Shown here: positions 8,398 to 17,417 of the stretch, in pieces
Layout: each line of letters begins with the position of its first letter
Numbering within the stretch: position 1 is the first letter of the stretch
NCBI RefSeq assembly: GCF_027853235.1
Contig: NZ_WKJG01000061.1
Coordinates: 1 to 64,000 of the forward strand
Source of the DNA: Aliibacillus thermotolerans
Lineage (GTDB): Bacteria; Bacillota; Bacilli; Bacillales; Marinococcaceae
Reading direction: 5' to 3'
Length of the DNA stretch: 64,000 bases
The notes under the pieces: generated by a model
Databases searched by the model: none
The model's input: the letters and a program-made list of their open reading frames with translations, nothing else
What the model was told of the DNA's origin: nothing
Made by a program: the position numbers and the translations under genes

Positions 8398-8778
8398 TTA
8401 ACTTCCTATTATTCCTTCTTCCTTCAATTGGGAAATTCGCTTTTTACCCCAATCGTACATCATCTCCACAATTGGCACTAATGTCTTTCCAAGCTCTGTT
8501 ACATCGTACTCCACTTTAGGTGGCATTTCTGGATAAACCTTTCGACTTATAATCCCATCATCTATTAATTCTTTTAATTGATTAGATAATGTCTTATGAG
8601 ATACATGATTAAAGAGGCGTTCTAAATCACTGAATCGATGAGGACCTTCTACACCAAGATGCCAAAGAATCACTACTTTGTACTTTCCACTAATAATCGA
8701 TAATGTTAATTCCTTCTCACAATTATAATCACCATTTTCCAACTTCTGCTTTATATTTTCTCTTAACGTTTCACACAT
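8398..8778 (-). CDS. HxlR-family winged-helix transcriptional regulator
   Basis: A 126-residue protein from ATG 8778, preceded by AGGAGGAG. The HxlR fold is clear: ISGKYKVVILWHL, RFSDLERLF, SHKTLSNQLKELIDDGIISRK, and VEYDVTELGKTL in the wing. Family members sense thiol-reactive compounds or aldehydes, often through an N-terminal Cys. Here Cys2 and Cys19 are the only cysteines. The convergent DJ-1/PfpI gene makes an electrophile-response role plausible but unproven. Confidence 0.88.
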   Translation of the reverse strand: MCETLRENIKQKLENGDYNCEKELTLSIISGKYKVVILWHLGVEGPHRFSDLERLFNHVSHKTLSNQLKELIDDGIISRKVYPEMPPKVEYDVTELGKTLVPIVEMMYDWGKKRISQLKEEGIIGS

Positions 8779-8970
8779 AACGTTCGTAATCTCCTCCTAT
8801 GCCTAAATTTAATACTTTTTGCATAAATTATCTTGGATTGACGTAATACATATATAGAGATTATATTGGTCAATTGGGACACTTCTTATGATGATGCTAA
8901 TGACTCTTTTAAAATATCTATATAACATGTTGTTCAATTATCTTACAAGTGAAAAGTAATATATATGTAA

Positions 8971-10029
8971 TCATTCACTGGTTACGCCAAGCACCGCCCC
9001 ATGTTTCTCCCAAACTTGTTGTAACCGACCTGCTGGCAGCGGCCGGCTATAGAAATAACCTTGTGCGATGACCTGATACTCTTTTAGAAATTCTTTTTGT
9101 TCCTTCGTTTCCACGCCTTCAATAATAACTTGAGTATTCAAATCCTTCCCTAAACGAATCATAGCAATCAACAAAGACATCATACGACCATTCTCCGAAA
9201 CATCATTAATCATAGATTTATCCATTTTCAAAGTGTCAATTTCAACATTTTTCATGACGTTCAAGGATGAGTACCCCGTACCAAAATCGTCAATTGCCAC
9301 TTTCACGCCCAATTCCTTCAACTCTTGGATCAGTTGTGATGCCCCCTCGACATCTAGCATCACACTTTCTGTAATCTCTATTTCAAGATCACATGGCTGA
9401 ACCTTTTCTTCTTCGACAATGGCCTTTACTTTTGATGTGAACTGTTTATCTTTGAATTGCCTTGCCGATACATTGACAGATACCCTTACTTTCGGAAGTT
9501 CTTGTTTCTCCCACTTTTTAATTTGACGGCACGCCTCTCTTAATACCCATTCCCCAATTGGAAGAATCAGTCCTGTCTCTTCCGCAATAGGAATAAATTC
9601 ATCAGGAGGTACAACACCAAAAGCTGGATTCCACCGAAGTAGGGCTTCCATACCCGTAATTTTATCCGTTACTACGTCCACTTGTGGTTGATAGACTAGT
9701 GAGAACTCATCCTGCACAATGGCATTGCGTAAAGCCCATTCAATTTGTTGTTTGCGTGTGATCTTCTCATGTAATTCCTTTGTGTAGAACTGATAGTTGT
9801 TTTTTCCTGTCTTTTTAGCTAACAGCATGGCTTGATTTGATTGCCTAATGAGGTCATCAACGCTACTTTCTCCTTCGTGCATCAAACTAACTCCAATACT
9901 AATTGTAACAATCACTTCATGTTCTTGTAGTATAACGGGCTGGTTCATTTCTTTTATAAACTGTTTCGCAAGCTGAGTCATTTCCTCTTCTTTTACATTC
10001 TGTGAAATTAGGATAAACTCATCGTACCT
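8971..10029 (-). pseudogene. GGDEF-EAL c-di-GMP enzyme with lost N-terminus; EAL domain intact
   Basis: From ATG 9981 the frame encodes the last third of a GGDEF domain (VTISIGVSLM, DDLIRQSNQAMLLAKKTGKN) followed by a complete EAL phosphodiesterase domain. EAL appears as MEALLRW, then EIPIAEETGL-like FIPIAEETG, VNVSARQF, EITESV, AIDDFGTGYSS and IIEGVETKEQ. Upstream codons read RYDEFILIS, where the consensus is RYGGDEF, and a stop lies just before. Upstream, KVR occurs in the next frame. An 11-base deletion between two CGA triplets would turn KVRYGGDEF into this sequence. The N-terminal sensor is absent. The remaining EAL part might still degrade c-di-GMP if expressed. Confidence 0.7.
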
Positions 10030-10583
10030 TTAAAAATACTTTTCCGATTTCATCCCCCTCCAACCCGCATTCCACCGTTTGAGTTATAATAAAGTTTTGG
10101 GAATGGATTGAAGAAAAATAATGGAAATAGAGATGAAGAACAAAGAGAAATTATTGGATAAGTATTGATTTGTTATTGAATTAGTATTGAATCGGATATT
10201 GGGCAAAGCTAGTAATATCAATGGGTTAGGAACATAACTGTATTGAAAAGTTATTGGAAAAAGACATGAAAAAACTCGGGCTCCTGGAAAGGAAAACCCG
10301 AATTTAAAATAAGTTTTATATTGAAAAAGCAAATGTTTATTATTACAGAATTGGTGGTGAAGTTAGCAAGAGTTTATTATCACAAGAAATTGTTTAATAT
10401 TGATCTACAATCACTTCTCCAACCAAGCGACACTTTCTACATGCCTTGAGTGGGCAAAAAAGATGTCGCACCCCACTGGTATCCCCTTGGCGGAAGCCCA
10501 TATTTCTGAAACAGTCGCCTGGATAGGCTATTTTTCATTGATTTGGTGCCTGCTTTTGCGTTACAATCCAAGTAATTGTAAGC
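10030..10583. other. Non-coding stretch upstream of the EAL remnant
   Basis: It holds only weak, AT-biased frames on both strands, none with a good start or recognisable product. It probably includes decayed 5' sequence of the GGDEF-EAL gene near 10030-10080. No RNA gene or repeat was recognised. Confidence 0.3.
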
Positions 10584-10626
10584 AATAAAGCCTTCAAAAG
10601 CATGTTGTCCTCTTGAAGGCTTTATT
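10584..10626. terminator. Perfect inverted repeat, terminator-like
   Basis: AATAAAGCCTTCAA (10584-10597) pairs with TTGAAGGCTTTATT (10613-10626) around a 15-base loop. The A/T ends give a terminator shape. It marks the switch from host-like AT-rich DNA to a more GC-rich acquired segment. Confidence 0.55.
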
Positions 10627-10732
10627 CGGTACAACTTTAAAATTGGTTTACTTATCTTTATCTTCCTCTCTAAGATACTTAACTAGCCCCGGATAATTGC
10701 TTATCCTTACAGTTCGGATCAATTAGAATTAG

Positions 10733-10837
10733 CCGAAAACGGCGGCGAAGAAACGAACCACCGAGAAGCACCGCCGCATTGCCGAGCTTGATACCCTCAT
10801 TGAACGACTGTATGCGGACCGGAAAAGGCGCGGTTGA
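10733..10837 (+). pseudogene. Scrap of a large serine recombinase (TndX/TnpX-like)
   Basis: The frame encodes RRIAELDTLIERLYADRKRR and ends in TGA at 10835-10837. This matches the coiled region, (K/R)RIAELDTLxKRLYED, that follows the zinc ribbon in serine recombinases of conjugative transposons. The DNA is clearly more GC-rich than its neighbours. Only about 35 codons remain. It is a relic of a mobile element that may have brought the neighbouring genes. Confidence 0.55.
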
Positions 10838-10976
10838 CCGCCTTGCCCTCAAAGGCTTAGGGGCATATCAACTATATATTGGGGCCGAGTGCCGTTACTT
10901 TAACACCGCCGCTAGCCATGAGCTTATGCTTCCTTTAGGACACTGTCCCAACAGACACTTTTTAAAGTATGCTGCA

Positions 10977-11636
10977 CTAATCCTTATTTTTCACAGCATA
11001 GCGCAATGACAGACAGCCATGTTCTGCATTCTCTGTTCCCTGCAATTCCAAATTAACTTTTTCAGATAACAGAAGGTTATCAAATAGTTGTTTTTCTTTA
11101 TTACCTACAAAACATGGTGATATCACAAGACTGATTTCATCAATAAGTCCGTTTTCTAATAATTTGTTGGTTAATCCACCGCCACTGTCTGTCCGCATGT
11201 ATTTACACCCATATTGCTCATGCAGGATCTGAAAGGCTTTTTCATAGTCCACATGATCATTTCCTGACACAATATATGGGTAATGCCTTTCCTCCAAATA
11301 ATTCAAATATTCCTTCGGAGTGGCAGTTGATACCAGAATGACAATTTCCTTCAGATATCCAAGATTTCTTAAGCAATGAAGACTTCTCAAGATACCTCTG
11401 CTGTCAGGTATGACTCCTATTGGTCTGGGGTCCTCCGGGCTTGTTATGATTTTCTCAAAATCAGCCTCTGTTTCAGCAGGATATTTTTCAAATGCAGTAA
11501 AAACAGTATTGGACCCAAACAGCACCGCATCCGAATGAATTCCCCCGGCAACCTGGTAGTAAACTTCCGGATTATCAAAGCCTTTAATGCGGCCATCAAG
11601 GCTAATTTGTGTGTGCATAATTATCTTTGGTTTCAT
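10977..11636 (-). CDS. RibD C-terminal-domain reductase (dihydrofolate reductase-like)
   Basis: A 219-residue protein from ATG 11636 behind AAAAGGAGGATTGAAAAAT. It has the DHFR/RibD_C fold signatures: IIMHTQISLDGRIKG at the N-terminus, DAVLFGSNTV, PRPIGVIPDSRG, and GGGLTNKLLENGLIDEISLVISP at the C-terminus. Such stand-alone RibD_C proteins are NADPH-dependent reductases, often with unknown substrates. It lies downstream of a broken WYL regulator in the same orientation, which is a common pairing. It appears intact. Confidence 0.85.
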   Translation of the reverse strand: MKPKIIMHTQISLDGRIKGFDNPEVYYQVAGGIHSDAVLFGSNTVFTAFEKYPAETEADFEKIITSPEDPRPIGVIPDSRGILRSLHCLRNLGYLKEIVILVSTATPKEYLNYLEERHYPYIVSGNDHVDYEKAFQILHEQYGCKYMRTDSGGGLTNKLLENGLIDEISLVISPCFVGNKEKQLFDNLLLSEKVNLELQGTENAEHGCLSLRYAVKNKD

Positions 11637-11746
11637 ATTTTTCAATCCTCCTTTTTGATAGTAGAATATCATAATACACTGACAGCTGTATGTCAGCAGG
11701 GGATATGAAACCTTACAAAAAATACATAACAGACCAATCGCTTTCT

Positions 11747-12699
11747 CTAAATCAAGTTTAGGCAGTGATTCGTAATTTGTGCCAGGTGTTTACGGGTTAT
11801 GCATTTTAATTCATCAGGTTGGACTATTTCAATGCCTGATCCATATTCAATCAGCTGCTTGCTCAATATCTCAAAGGAATCTGTCTGGAATTCGATTTCC
11901 ATTTTACTTCCCAAATCGGTTTCTTCAAGGAAGCCGAGAGAATACCTGTTCTTGATAGAATTGTATGTCTCCCCTTTTTCAGCTCTAAGAATTACATTAT
12001 ATAGTTTTTTATATGAAAGCATTTGTTTTAATATTTGTTCCAAAGAGCCATCATGGCTTTGACAGAGCTCTTCTTCTATGCAAATGCTTTTAATCCGATC
12101 CACACGAAAATTCCTATATTCATTTCTTAGCCTGCAAAACCGATTAAGTACCAGTTCTGTTCATAAAACCCCAGTGATATAGGCTCTATCATTCTGCTTT
12201 CCGGTTCTTGCCCTCCTGATGCAGGATATTGAATTGATATTACCCTTTTATTGCAGATTGCAGTCTGAATTGCTGCAATAACGTTATCCGCCAATGTATT
12301 TTTCTGTCCAGATGTGCTGTACACGTTAATACTGTTCTCCAACTCCTGTGCATAGTTTTTTTCACCATGCTTCAAAATAGATTTGATTTTATACATAGCT
12401 GAATCAAAATCCTTTATAAATGATTCATCTCCATGGCAATTTAAAAATTTCCCTGCTGTAATCAATGCACCCACTTCCGCCGCTGTAAACATTACCGGCG
12501 GAAGTAGGAAGCCCTCTACAAGAAAATATCCTTTTCCGGCCTCAGATCCAATTGGTATTCCGGCTTCTTCAAGTGTCCGGATATCTCTGTAAACTGTCCT
12601 TAAGCTTATATTAAATCGCTGTGCAATTTCTTTGGCAGGAATTATTTTTTTTGATTGCAGCTGAATAAGAATAGAGGTTACTCTGTTAATCCTGTTCAA
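11747..12699 (-). pseudogene. YafY-type HTH/WYL transcriptional regulator, frameshifted
   Basis: The N-terminal frame (12699-12127) has a DeoR-like HTH, AQRFNISLRTVYRDI, and a WYL-type core, ending prematurely at YLIGFAG. The C-terminal frame (from about 12135 to 11747) continues CRLRNEYRNFRVDRIKS. Reading TTTTT instead of TTTT near 12140 rejoins them as GFCRLRNEY, the usual end of a WYL domain. A one-base deletion in a T run is therefore the simplest cause. In an intact form it would regulate the adjacent RibD-like gene. Confidence 0.85.
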
Positions 12700-12920
12700 A
12701 TTTTATTCCTCCTCTGTGACTTCCATAAAAAGTATATCCTATGCGTTCTTAAGCTAGCTGCTGTTAGTGCTTCTCATTGCACCCTGGTTATAAAAGCCAT
12801 ACTCACAAACCTCTTCACCAAAACTCTTTACATCTCTAATATAGAACTCTATCTAGCGAACTTTTAGAAAAGATATAAAACATCAGAGTATGGACAGTTG
12901 CGGATGTACTTCAGAAAAGA
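12700..12920. other. Intergenic stretch between the regulator and the resistance cluster
   Basis: It contains the ribosome binding site and probable promoter region of the WYL regulator on the minus strand and no gene I can support. The right part is known downstream flank of the aph(3')-IIIa cluster, as judged by its hairpin. Confidence 0.4.
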
Positions 12921-12965
12921 TTAGATGTCTAAAAAGCTTGTAGTTAAAGCTTTTTAGACATCTAA
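12921..12965. terminator. Terminator behind the aph(3')-IIIa cluster
   Basis: A perfect 19-bp stem: TTAGATGTCTAAAAAGCTT at 12921-12939 pairs with 12947-12965. It sits 9 bases past the aph(3')-IIIa stop. The same hairpin with the adjoining AATCTAGGTACTAAAACAA is familiar from the 3' side of aphA-3 in Gram-positive resistance transposons. Confidence 0.85.
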
Positions 12966-12974
12966 ATCTAGGTA

Positions 12975-13769
12975 CTAAAACAATTCATCCAGTAAAATAT
13001 AATATTTTATTTTCTCCCAATCAGGCTTGATCCCCAGTAAGTCAAAAAATAGCTCGACATACTGTTCTTCCCCGATATCCTCCCTGATCGACCGGACGCA
13101 GAAGGCAATGTCATACCACTTGTCCGCCCTGCCGCTTCTCCCAAGATCAATAAAGCCACTTACTTTGCCATCTTTCACAAAGATGTTGCTGTCTCCCAGG
13201 TCGCCGTGGGAAAAGACAAGTTCCTCTTCGGGCTTTTCCGTCTTTAAAAAATCATACAGCTCGCGCGGATCTTTAAATGGAGTGTCTTCTTCCCAGTTTT
13301 CGCAATCCACATCGGCCAGATCGTTATTCAGTAAGTAATCCAATTCGGCTAAGCGGCTGTCTAAGCTATTCGTATAGGGACAATCCGATATGTCGATGGA
13401 GTGAAAGAGCCTGATGCACTCCGCATACAGCTCGATAATCTTTTCAGGGCTTTGTTCATCTTCATACTCTTCCGAGCAAAGGACGCCATCGGCCTCACTC
13501 ATGAGCAGATTGCTCCAGCCATCATGCCGTTCAAAGTGCAGGACCTTTGGAACAGGCAGCTTTCCTTCCAGCCATAGCATCATGTCCTTTTCCCGTTCCA
13601 CATCATAGGTGGTCCCTTTATACCGGCTGTCCGTCATTTTTAAATATAGGTTTTCATTTTCTCCCACCAGCTTATATACCTTAGCAGGAGACATTCCTTC
13701 CGTATCTTTTACGCAGCGGTATTTTTCGATCAGTTTTTTCAATTCCGGTGATATTCTCATTTTAGCCAT
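12975..13769 (-). CDS. aph(3')-IIIa: Aminoglycoside 3'-phosphotransferase APH(3')-IIIa
   Basis: A 264-residue kinase, the exact length of APH(3')-IIIa, and by eye its well-known sequence throughout (start MAKMRISPELKKLIEKYRC, end ILLDELF). It phosphorylates kanamycin, neomycin, amikacin and related drugs with ATP. The kinase loop HGDLGDSN carries the catalytic Asp and the metal-binding GFIDLGRSG follows. It is the last gene of the ant(6)-Ia - sat4 - aph(3')-IIIa cluster, known from Tn5405-like elements in staphylococci and enterococci. Confidence 0.98.
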   Translation of the reverse strand: MAKMRISPELKKLIEKYRCVKDTEGMSPAKVYKLVGENENLYLKMTDSRYKGTTYDVEREKDMMLWLEGKLPVPKVLHFERHDGWSNLLMSEADGVLCSEEYEDEQSPEKIIELYAECIRLFHSIDISDCPYTNSLDSRLAELDYLLNNDLADVDCENWEEDTPFKDPRELYDFLKTEKPEEELVFSHGDLGDSNIFVKDGKVSGFIDLGRSGRADKWYDIAFCVRSIREDIGEEQYVELFFDLLGIKPDWEKIKYYILLDELF

Positions 13770-13861
13770 TTATTATTTCCTTCCTCTTTTCTACAGTATT
13801 TAAAGATACCCCAAGAAGCTAATTATAACAAGACGAACTCCAATTCACTGTTCCTTGCATT

Positions 13862-14404
13862 CTAAAACCTTAAATACCAGAAAACAGCTTTTTCAAAGTT
13901 GTTTTCAAAGTTGGCGTATAACATAGTATCGACGGAGCCGATTTTGAAACCACAATTATGATAGAATTTACAAGCTATAAGGTTATTGTCCTGGGTTTCA
14001 AGCATTAGTCCATGCAAGTTTTTATGCTTTGCCCATTCTATAGATATATTGATAAGCGCGCTGCCTATGCCTTGCCCCCTGAAATCCTTACATACGGCGA
14101 TATCTTCTATATAAGCGTACCGGTTCCAATTTTTTCGCAGTTTAACTTTTCCGACGCATTTATCGTCTTGGTAGTAAAGATATATTATCTTATCAGTATT
14201 GTCAATATATTCAAGGCAATCTGCCTCCTCATCCTCTTCATCCTCTTCGTCTTGGTAGCTTTTTAAATATGGCGCTTCATAGAGTAATTCTGTAAAGGTC
14301 CAATTCTCGTTTTCATACCTCGGTATAATCTTACCTATCACCTCAAATGGTTCGCTGGGTTTATCGATATCTTTCAGGTGCCCTGCTTTCATTTCTGTAA
14401 TCAC
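13862..14404 (-). CDS. sat4: Streptothricin N-acetyltransferase Sat4
   Basis: A 180-residue GNAT acetyltransferase that acetylates the beta-lysine of streptothricin using acetyl-CoA. The acetyl-CoA loop RGQGIGSALI and the C-terminal GFKIGSVDTMLY are visible, as is the acidic stretch DEEDEEDEEAD. Length and sequence match Sat4. The ATG overlaps the end of ant(6)-Ia by four bases, so the two are translationally coupled. Confidence 0.96.
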   Translation of the reverse strand: MITEMKAGHLKDIDKPSEPFEVIGKIIPRYENENWTFTELLYEAPYLKSYQDEEDEEDEEADCLEYIDNTDKIIYLYYQDDKCVGKVKLRKNWNRYAYIEDIAVCKDFRGQGIGSALINISIEWAKHKNLHGLMLETQDNNLIACKFYHNCGFKIGSVDTMLYANFENNFEKAVFWYLRF

Positions 14405-15309
14405 TGTTCCCGCCTCTCTTCTATATCAGCGGCATATGTGCTATCCAGGCAGCCGGTTTTACCAGTGTATTTTTTATACATGTCCCTGGTATATTTTGTT
14501 ATATTCCTATCATACTCCGGATAGGCATAATGAAGCCTTTCCGCCACCTCACCGGATACCGCCCTGAACAATTGATGGCATAGAAATAATGCTTCCCATA
14601 TGTTTTCATAGGAATCCATCCGGTAGGTGGACAAAAGTTTCTCCCACAAATCCTCGGATATATACCTTTCAATAAACTTATAGTTCTTGCCTACACTTAA
14701 TTTAAAGCCTGTTTCGATGCCGACCTTCCATGATATCATTCTCAGCAGCTCATGGCGAACAATCTGATTAAAATGATCAATAGCAAATAAAATTTCCTTA
14801 CGGCACAGTCCCTTAACCACATAGGTAGTGGTGTTCCAGAATTCATTGCAGCAGTCATCGTATTCCCGGGCACTGGGTTTTCTTATATGATAATCCATGT
14901 CGGTCGGAACTACAGCTTGCTGAATCCTTCCATCCTTATCCAGAATAATCTTTATCAATTTATCGTCATTCAGGTAGTTTCCCAACTCTTCCAGGGGCAA
15001 TAAGGTAAGGTCTATTTTATTATAATCATCAAAAAGTATTATATAGGAGTAGCCTTTCTCTTCAGCCGGGAATAGTTCCATATCCTCCGGTTTTTGCATC
15101 ATTATAATATTCCCAAATTGATTAAGCCAGTCATCATTAGATATAAACGGTTCTATATCACTTACAAAATATGTAATATCATAATCCTGAAATTCATCTT
15201 TAGGTATATTAATATTTGCGCGTGACCCCTCAAGGGTCACAATTCGAATACGTTCATCCTGTTCTGCTAAAGAAAGTACTAAATCCATCATTTCTTTTTC
15301 TGATCTCAT
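14401..15309 (-). CDS. ant(6)-Ia: Aminoglycoside 6-nucleotidyltransferase ANT(6)-Ia
   Basis: A 302-residue AadE-type streptomycin adenylyltransferase. The nucleotidyltransferase signature GSRANINIPKDEFQDYDI gives the metal-binding acidic pair, and IDLTLLPLEEL provides the third acidic residue. It inactivates streptomycin by adenylylation at position 6. It is the first classical gene of the cluster and is followed without a gap by sat4. Confidence 0.96.
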   Translation of the reverse strand: MRSEKEMMDLVLSLAEQDERIRIVTLEGSRANINIPKDEFQDYDITYFVSDIEPFISNDDWLNQFGNIIMMQKPEDMELFPAEEKGYSYIILFDDYNKIDLTLLPLEELGNYLNDDKLIKIILDKDGRIQQAVVPTDMDYHIRKPSAREYDDCCNEFWNTTTYVVKGLCRKEILFAIDHFNQIVRHELLRMISWKVGIETGFKLSVGKNYKFIERYISEDLWEKLLSTYRMDSYENIWEALFLCHQLFRAVSGEVAERLHYAYPEYDRNITKYTRDMYKKYTGKTGCLDSTYAADIEERREQ

Positions 15310-15341
15310 TTACATACTCCTCGTTTATTTTTTCTATATTA

Positions 15342-16076
15342 TTACATCTTCTTTTTTGCCGATACAATCAGCATCATTGGGCGTCGCATTTCATCCGCCA
15401 TCCCCGGAATATCCATCATGTTCTCTGGCGGCTGTGGCTCCACAATCTGATTTATTATAAAACTATTTGAAAGCAGTGTATTTAGATATGTGGTCAGTGT
15501 TCTATGATATTTTGTAACCTTTTCTTCCAAAAACATAGCTGTCCGTTTGCCCTCATAATAATAATTGTCCACCGGGAAATGCAGTATTTCTCCTTTTTCG
15601 TTATAATACCAGTCTTGTGTTCCATGAGCAGTAAAAACAGGATGTTCAACTGTAAAAACTAAATTGCCACCAGCCTTCAGCATCCTATATATCTTTTTTA
15701 TTAAATTCTCATAGTCTGCTACATAATGAAACGCAAGCGAACTTAGTATTACATCAAAGCTCTCCTCTGGGAAATCCACATCTTCTATGGCACAGCATTC
15801 ATATTCAATCTGTGGAAAATGGGTTTTTCCTTTTGCTACTTCGAGCATTTTATGAGAAATATCAACACCTACTACAGAGGAAGCACCGTTTTCCATCGCA
15901 TATATACAGTGCCATCCATAGCCGCATCCTAAATCAAGCACACGCTTACCCTTAAAATCAGGTAGCATCTTTTTCAAAGTCTCCCATTCTCCCGCACCAG
16001 CCAGTCCTTTCTGCGAGCGACTCATTTGACTGTATTTTTGAAAAAATATATTATCATCATATTTGTTTTCTTTCAT
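15342..16076 (-). CDS. Class I SAM-dependent methyltransferase of the aadE cluster
   Basis: A 244-residue methyltransferase. Motif I is VLDLGCGYGWHC, motif II GVDISHKML, motif IV FDVILSSLAFHYV, and motif VI LKAGGNLVFTVEHPVF. It is the conserved passenger that often lies upstream of aadE in Gram-positive resistance clusters. Its substrate is not established. Its start overlaps the preceding nucleotidyltransferase by 20 bases. Confidence 0.85.
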   Translation of the reverse strand: MKENKYDDNIFFQKYSQMSRSQKGLAGAGEWETLKKMLPDFKGKRVLDLGCGYGWHCIYAMENGASSVVGVDISHKMLEVAKGKTHFPQIEYECCAIEDVDFPEESFDVILSSLAFHYVADYENLIKKIYRMLKAGGNLVFTVEHPVFTAHGTQDWYYNEKGEILHFPVDNYYYEGKRTAMFLEEKVTKYHRTLTTYLNTLLSNSFIINQIVEPQPPENMMDIPGMADEMRRPMMLIVSAKKKM

Positions 16077-16926
16077 CTGAACTCTCCTCGTTTAAAAAGT
16101 TATTTATCTCCGATACAATTTCATTCACTTCATTATAAAGCTTCTCGGTCATGTCGTAGCATTCAAAAAGTGAGATACCGAGTACTTCAAAAATATGATT
16201 TACCTTCTCGGTATATTTTTCAGGTTTATGTTCAAAAGTTTCAAGCAGTTTTATAGCTTTCTTTTCGTTGATACAATAAGCATTATTACATGCAAATAAC
16301 ACTTGATTTAAACATGAAACTATACGAAAAACATGACCCGCAATATAATATTTATCGTCTGTTCCCGAATTTGCTTTTACAAACATTAAAGAGAACCCTG
16401 CTTCAAACATAAAAAAGTTAACTAAACTTTTCTGCAAAGCATTGGGATAAGTTTCTGCCTGTTTTTTTAATTCGCATAAGCTTTCATTCTTAGCATATAG
16501 TATTTTGCTAATCGCTAATTCTCCTCGATACATTGCACTAATATAACCATGGGGATGCCCAGTCTGATAATTGGCAGTAACAATTCCGTGCTCTGTATCT
16601 TTCATTATTTGTTCCACACGTTTAATATCACGTAAAATTAAATCCACATGATACCCGTTTATGACTAACCATCCGCCGCCATTAATCCAATCACCCCATG
16701 CTCCGGGAGGTACAACAAGGTTATTTCTATGCTCATCATCCAGCTTTGTAGCGAATTGATTAATAGTATTTATGTCAAATGATTCTGAATTGTAATAGAT
16801 GCCGATATCTATATCCGAATCCTCTGTATGGGTGCCCCTTGCACGTGAACCACCTAAAACAATACCTTCTATATAAGACAGAGAGGATAATTTCTCTGCT
16901 ACTGATTTAATAATATTATCTACCAT
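16057..16926 (-). CDS. Nucleotidyltransferase-domain protein of the resistance cluster
   Basis: A 289-residue protein starting at ATG 16926 behind AAAGGAGCATGCTTG. The longer frame from 16974 lacks a ribosome binding site. The N-terminal polymerase-beta-like signature is VLGGSRARGTHTEDSDIDIGI, with VDLILRDI as the third acidic site. Such proteins adenylylate small molecules, and an aminoglycoside or related drug is possible, but it is not a named ANT that I can identify. It forms an operon with the downstream methyltransferase and ant(6)-Ia. Confidence 0.8.
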   Translation of the reverse strand: MVDNIIKSVAEKLSSLSYIEGIVLGGSRARGTHTEDSDIDIGIYYNSESFDINTINQFATKLDDEHRNNLVVPPGAWGDWINGGGWLVINGYHVDLILRDIKRVEQIMKDTEHGIVTANYQTGHPHGYISAMYRGELAISKILYAKNESLCELKKQAETYPNALQKSLVNFFMFEAGFSLMFVKANSGTDDKYYIAGHVFRIVSCLNQVLFACNNAYCINEKKAIKLLETFEHKPEKYTEKVNHIFEVLGISLFECYDMTEKLYNEVNEIVSEINNFLNEESSDERKQI

Positions 16927-17028
16927 CAAGCATGCTCCTTTTATCGATTCACTGCTGTAAAAATTCCAAGCCAAATCTTTTGCTTCTACTCAACATATTT
17001 ATAATTTTTTTAATTTCACAAAAGATAG

Positions 17029-17274
17029 TTAAAACTTATCAATTGTCTTTTTATACCTCTGCTGATTAGATGAAGTCTTTTCAATAGCCTTTAAATTACC
17101 ATTCATTTTGCTAACATGGTTTAAAAATAACGTTCCAAGCAGAAGTCGATCCTTTCTGGGTATCCTATTCCACACATATCCCTTGAATAAATCTTTAACA
17201 AGAAAAACTTCGCCATCATTTAGATTTTCAGTTTCTCTAATAGCTTCTTCCAATAGCTCATTTACATCAATCAT
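17029..17274 (-). CDS. Small DUF1413-type protein
   Basis: An 81-residue protein from ATG 17274 behind AAGGAG (a GTG lies at 17283). The core LNDGEVFLVKDLFKGYVWNR fits the DUF1413 family, small proteins frequent beside mobile resistance genes and of unknown function. It lies immediately downstream of a long palindrome, so it may be autoregulated or its promoter may be under outside control. Confidence 0.65.
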   Translation of the reverse strand: MIDVNELLEEAIRETENLNDGEVFLVKDLFKGYVWNRIPRKDRLLLGTLFLNHVSKMNGNLKAIEKTSSNQQRYKKTIDKF

Positions 17275-17292
17275 GTTGTCCACTCCTTATTA

Positions 17293-17326
17293 ATAATAAT
17301 ATCAACAACATTGTTGATATTATTAT
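17293..17326. promoter_or_regulatory. Perfect 16-bp inverted repeat, likely operator
   Basis: AATAATATCAACAA plus two flanking bases (17293-17308) pairs exactly with 17311-17326 around the central CA. It lies 19-50 bases upstream of the DUF1413 start. Its symmetry and AT-rich centre suit a homodimeric repressor site covering the promoter. Confidence 0.6.
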
Positions 17327-17417
17327 ACGTATATTCACAGTCAAAGTCAATCCGTAAATAAGAAAAGCCACCAATCAAGGAAGTAACACCTCTCAATTGG
17401 TCGCCATTTCTGATATC

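Noticed and set aside
8800-8890. Imperfect TTGAC...GTCAA palindrome upstream of the HxlR gene as an operator
   Set aside because: The arms are long apart and imperfect, and they overlap ordinary promoter hexamers. Not strong enough to report.
10084-10332. 82-codon frame on the minus strand
   Set aside because: Low-complexity, Phe/Ile/Ser-rich, no ribosome binding site, and inside AT-rich non-coding DNA next to a decayed gene.
10400-10588. 62-codon plus-strand frame (MSHPTGIPLAEAH inside)
   Set aside because: No good start signal and a likely remnant of mobile DNA. Not enough to call a gene.
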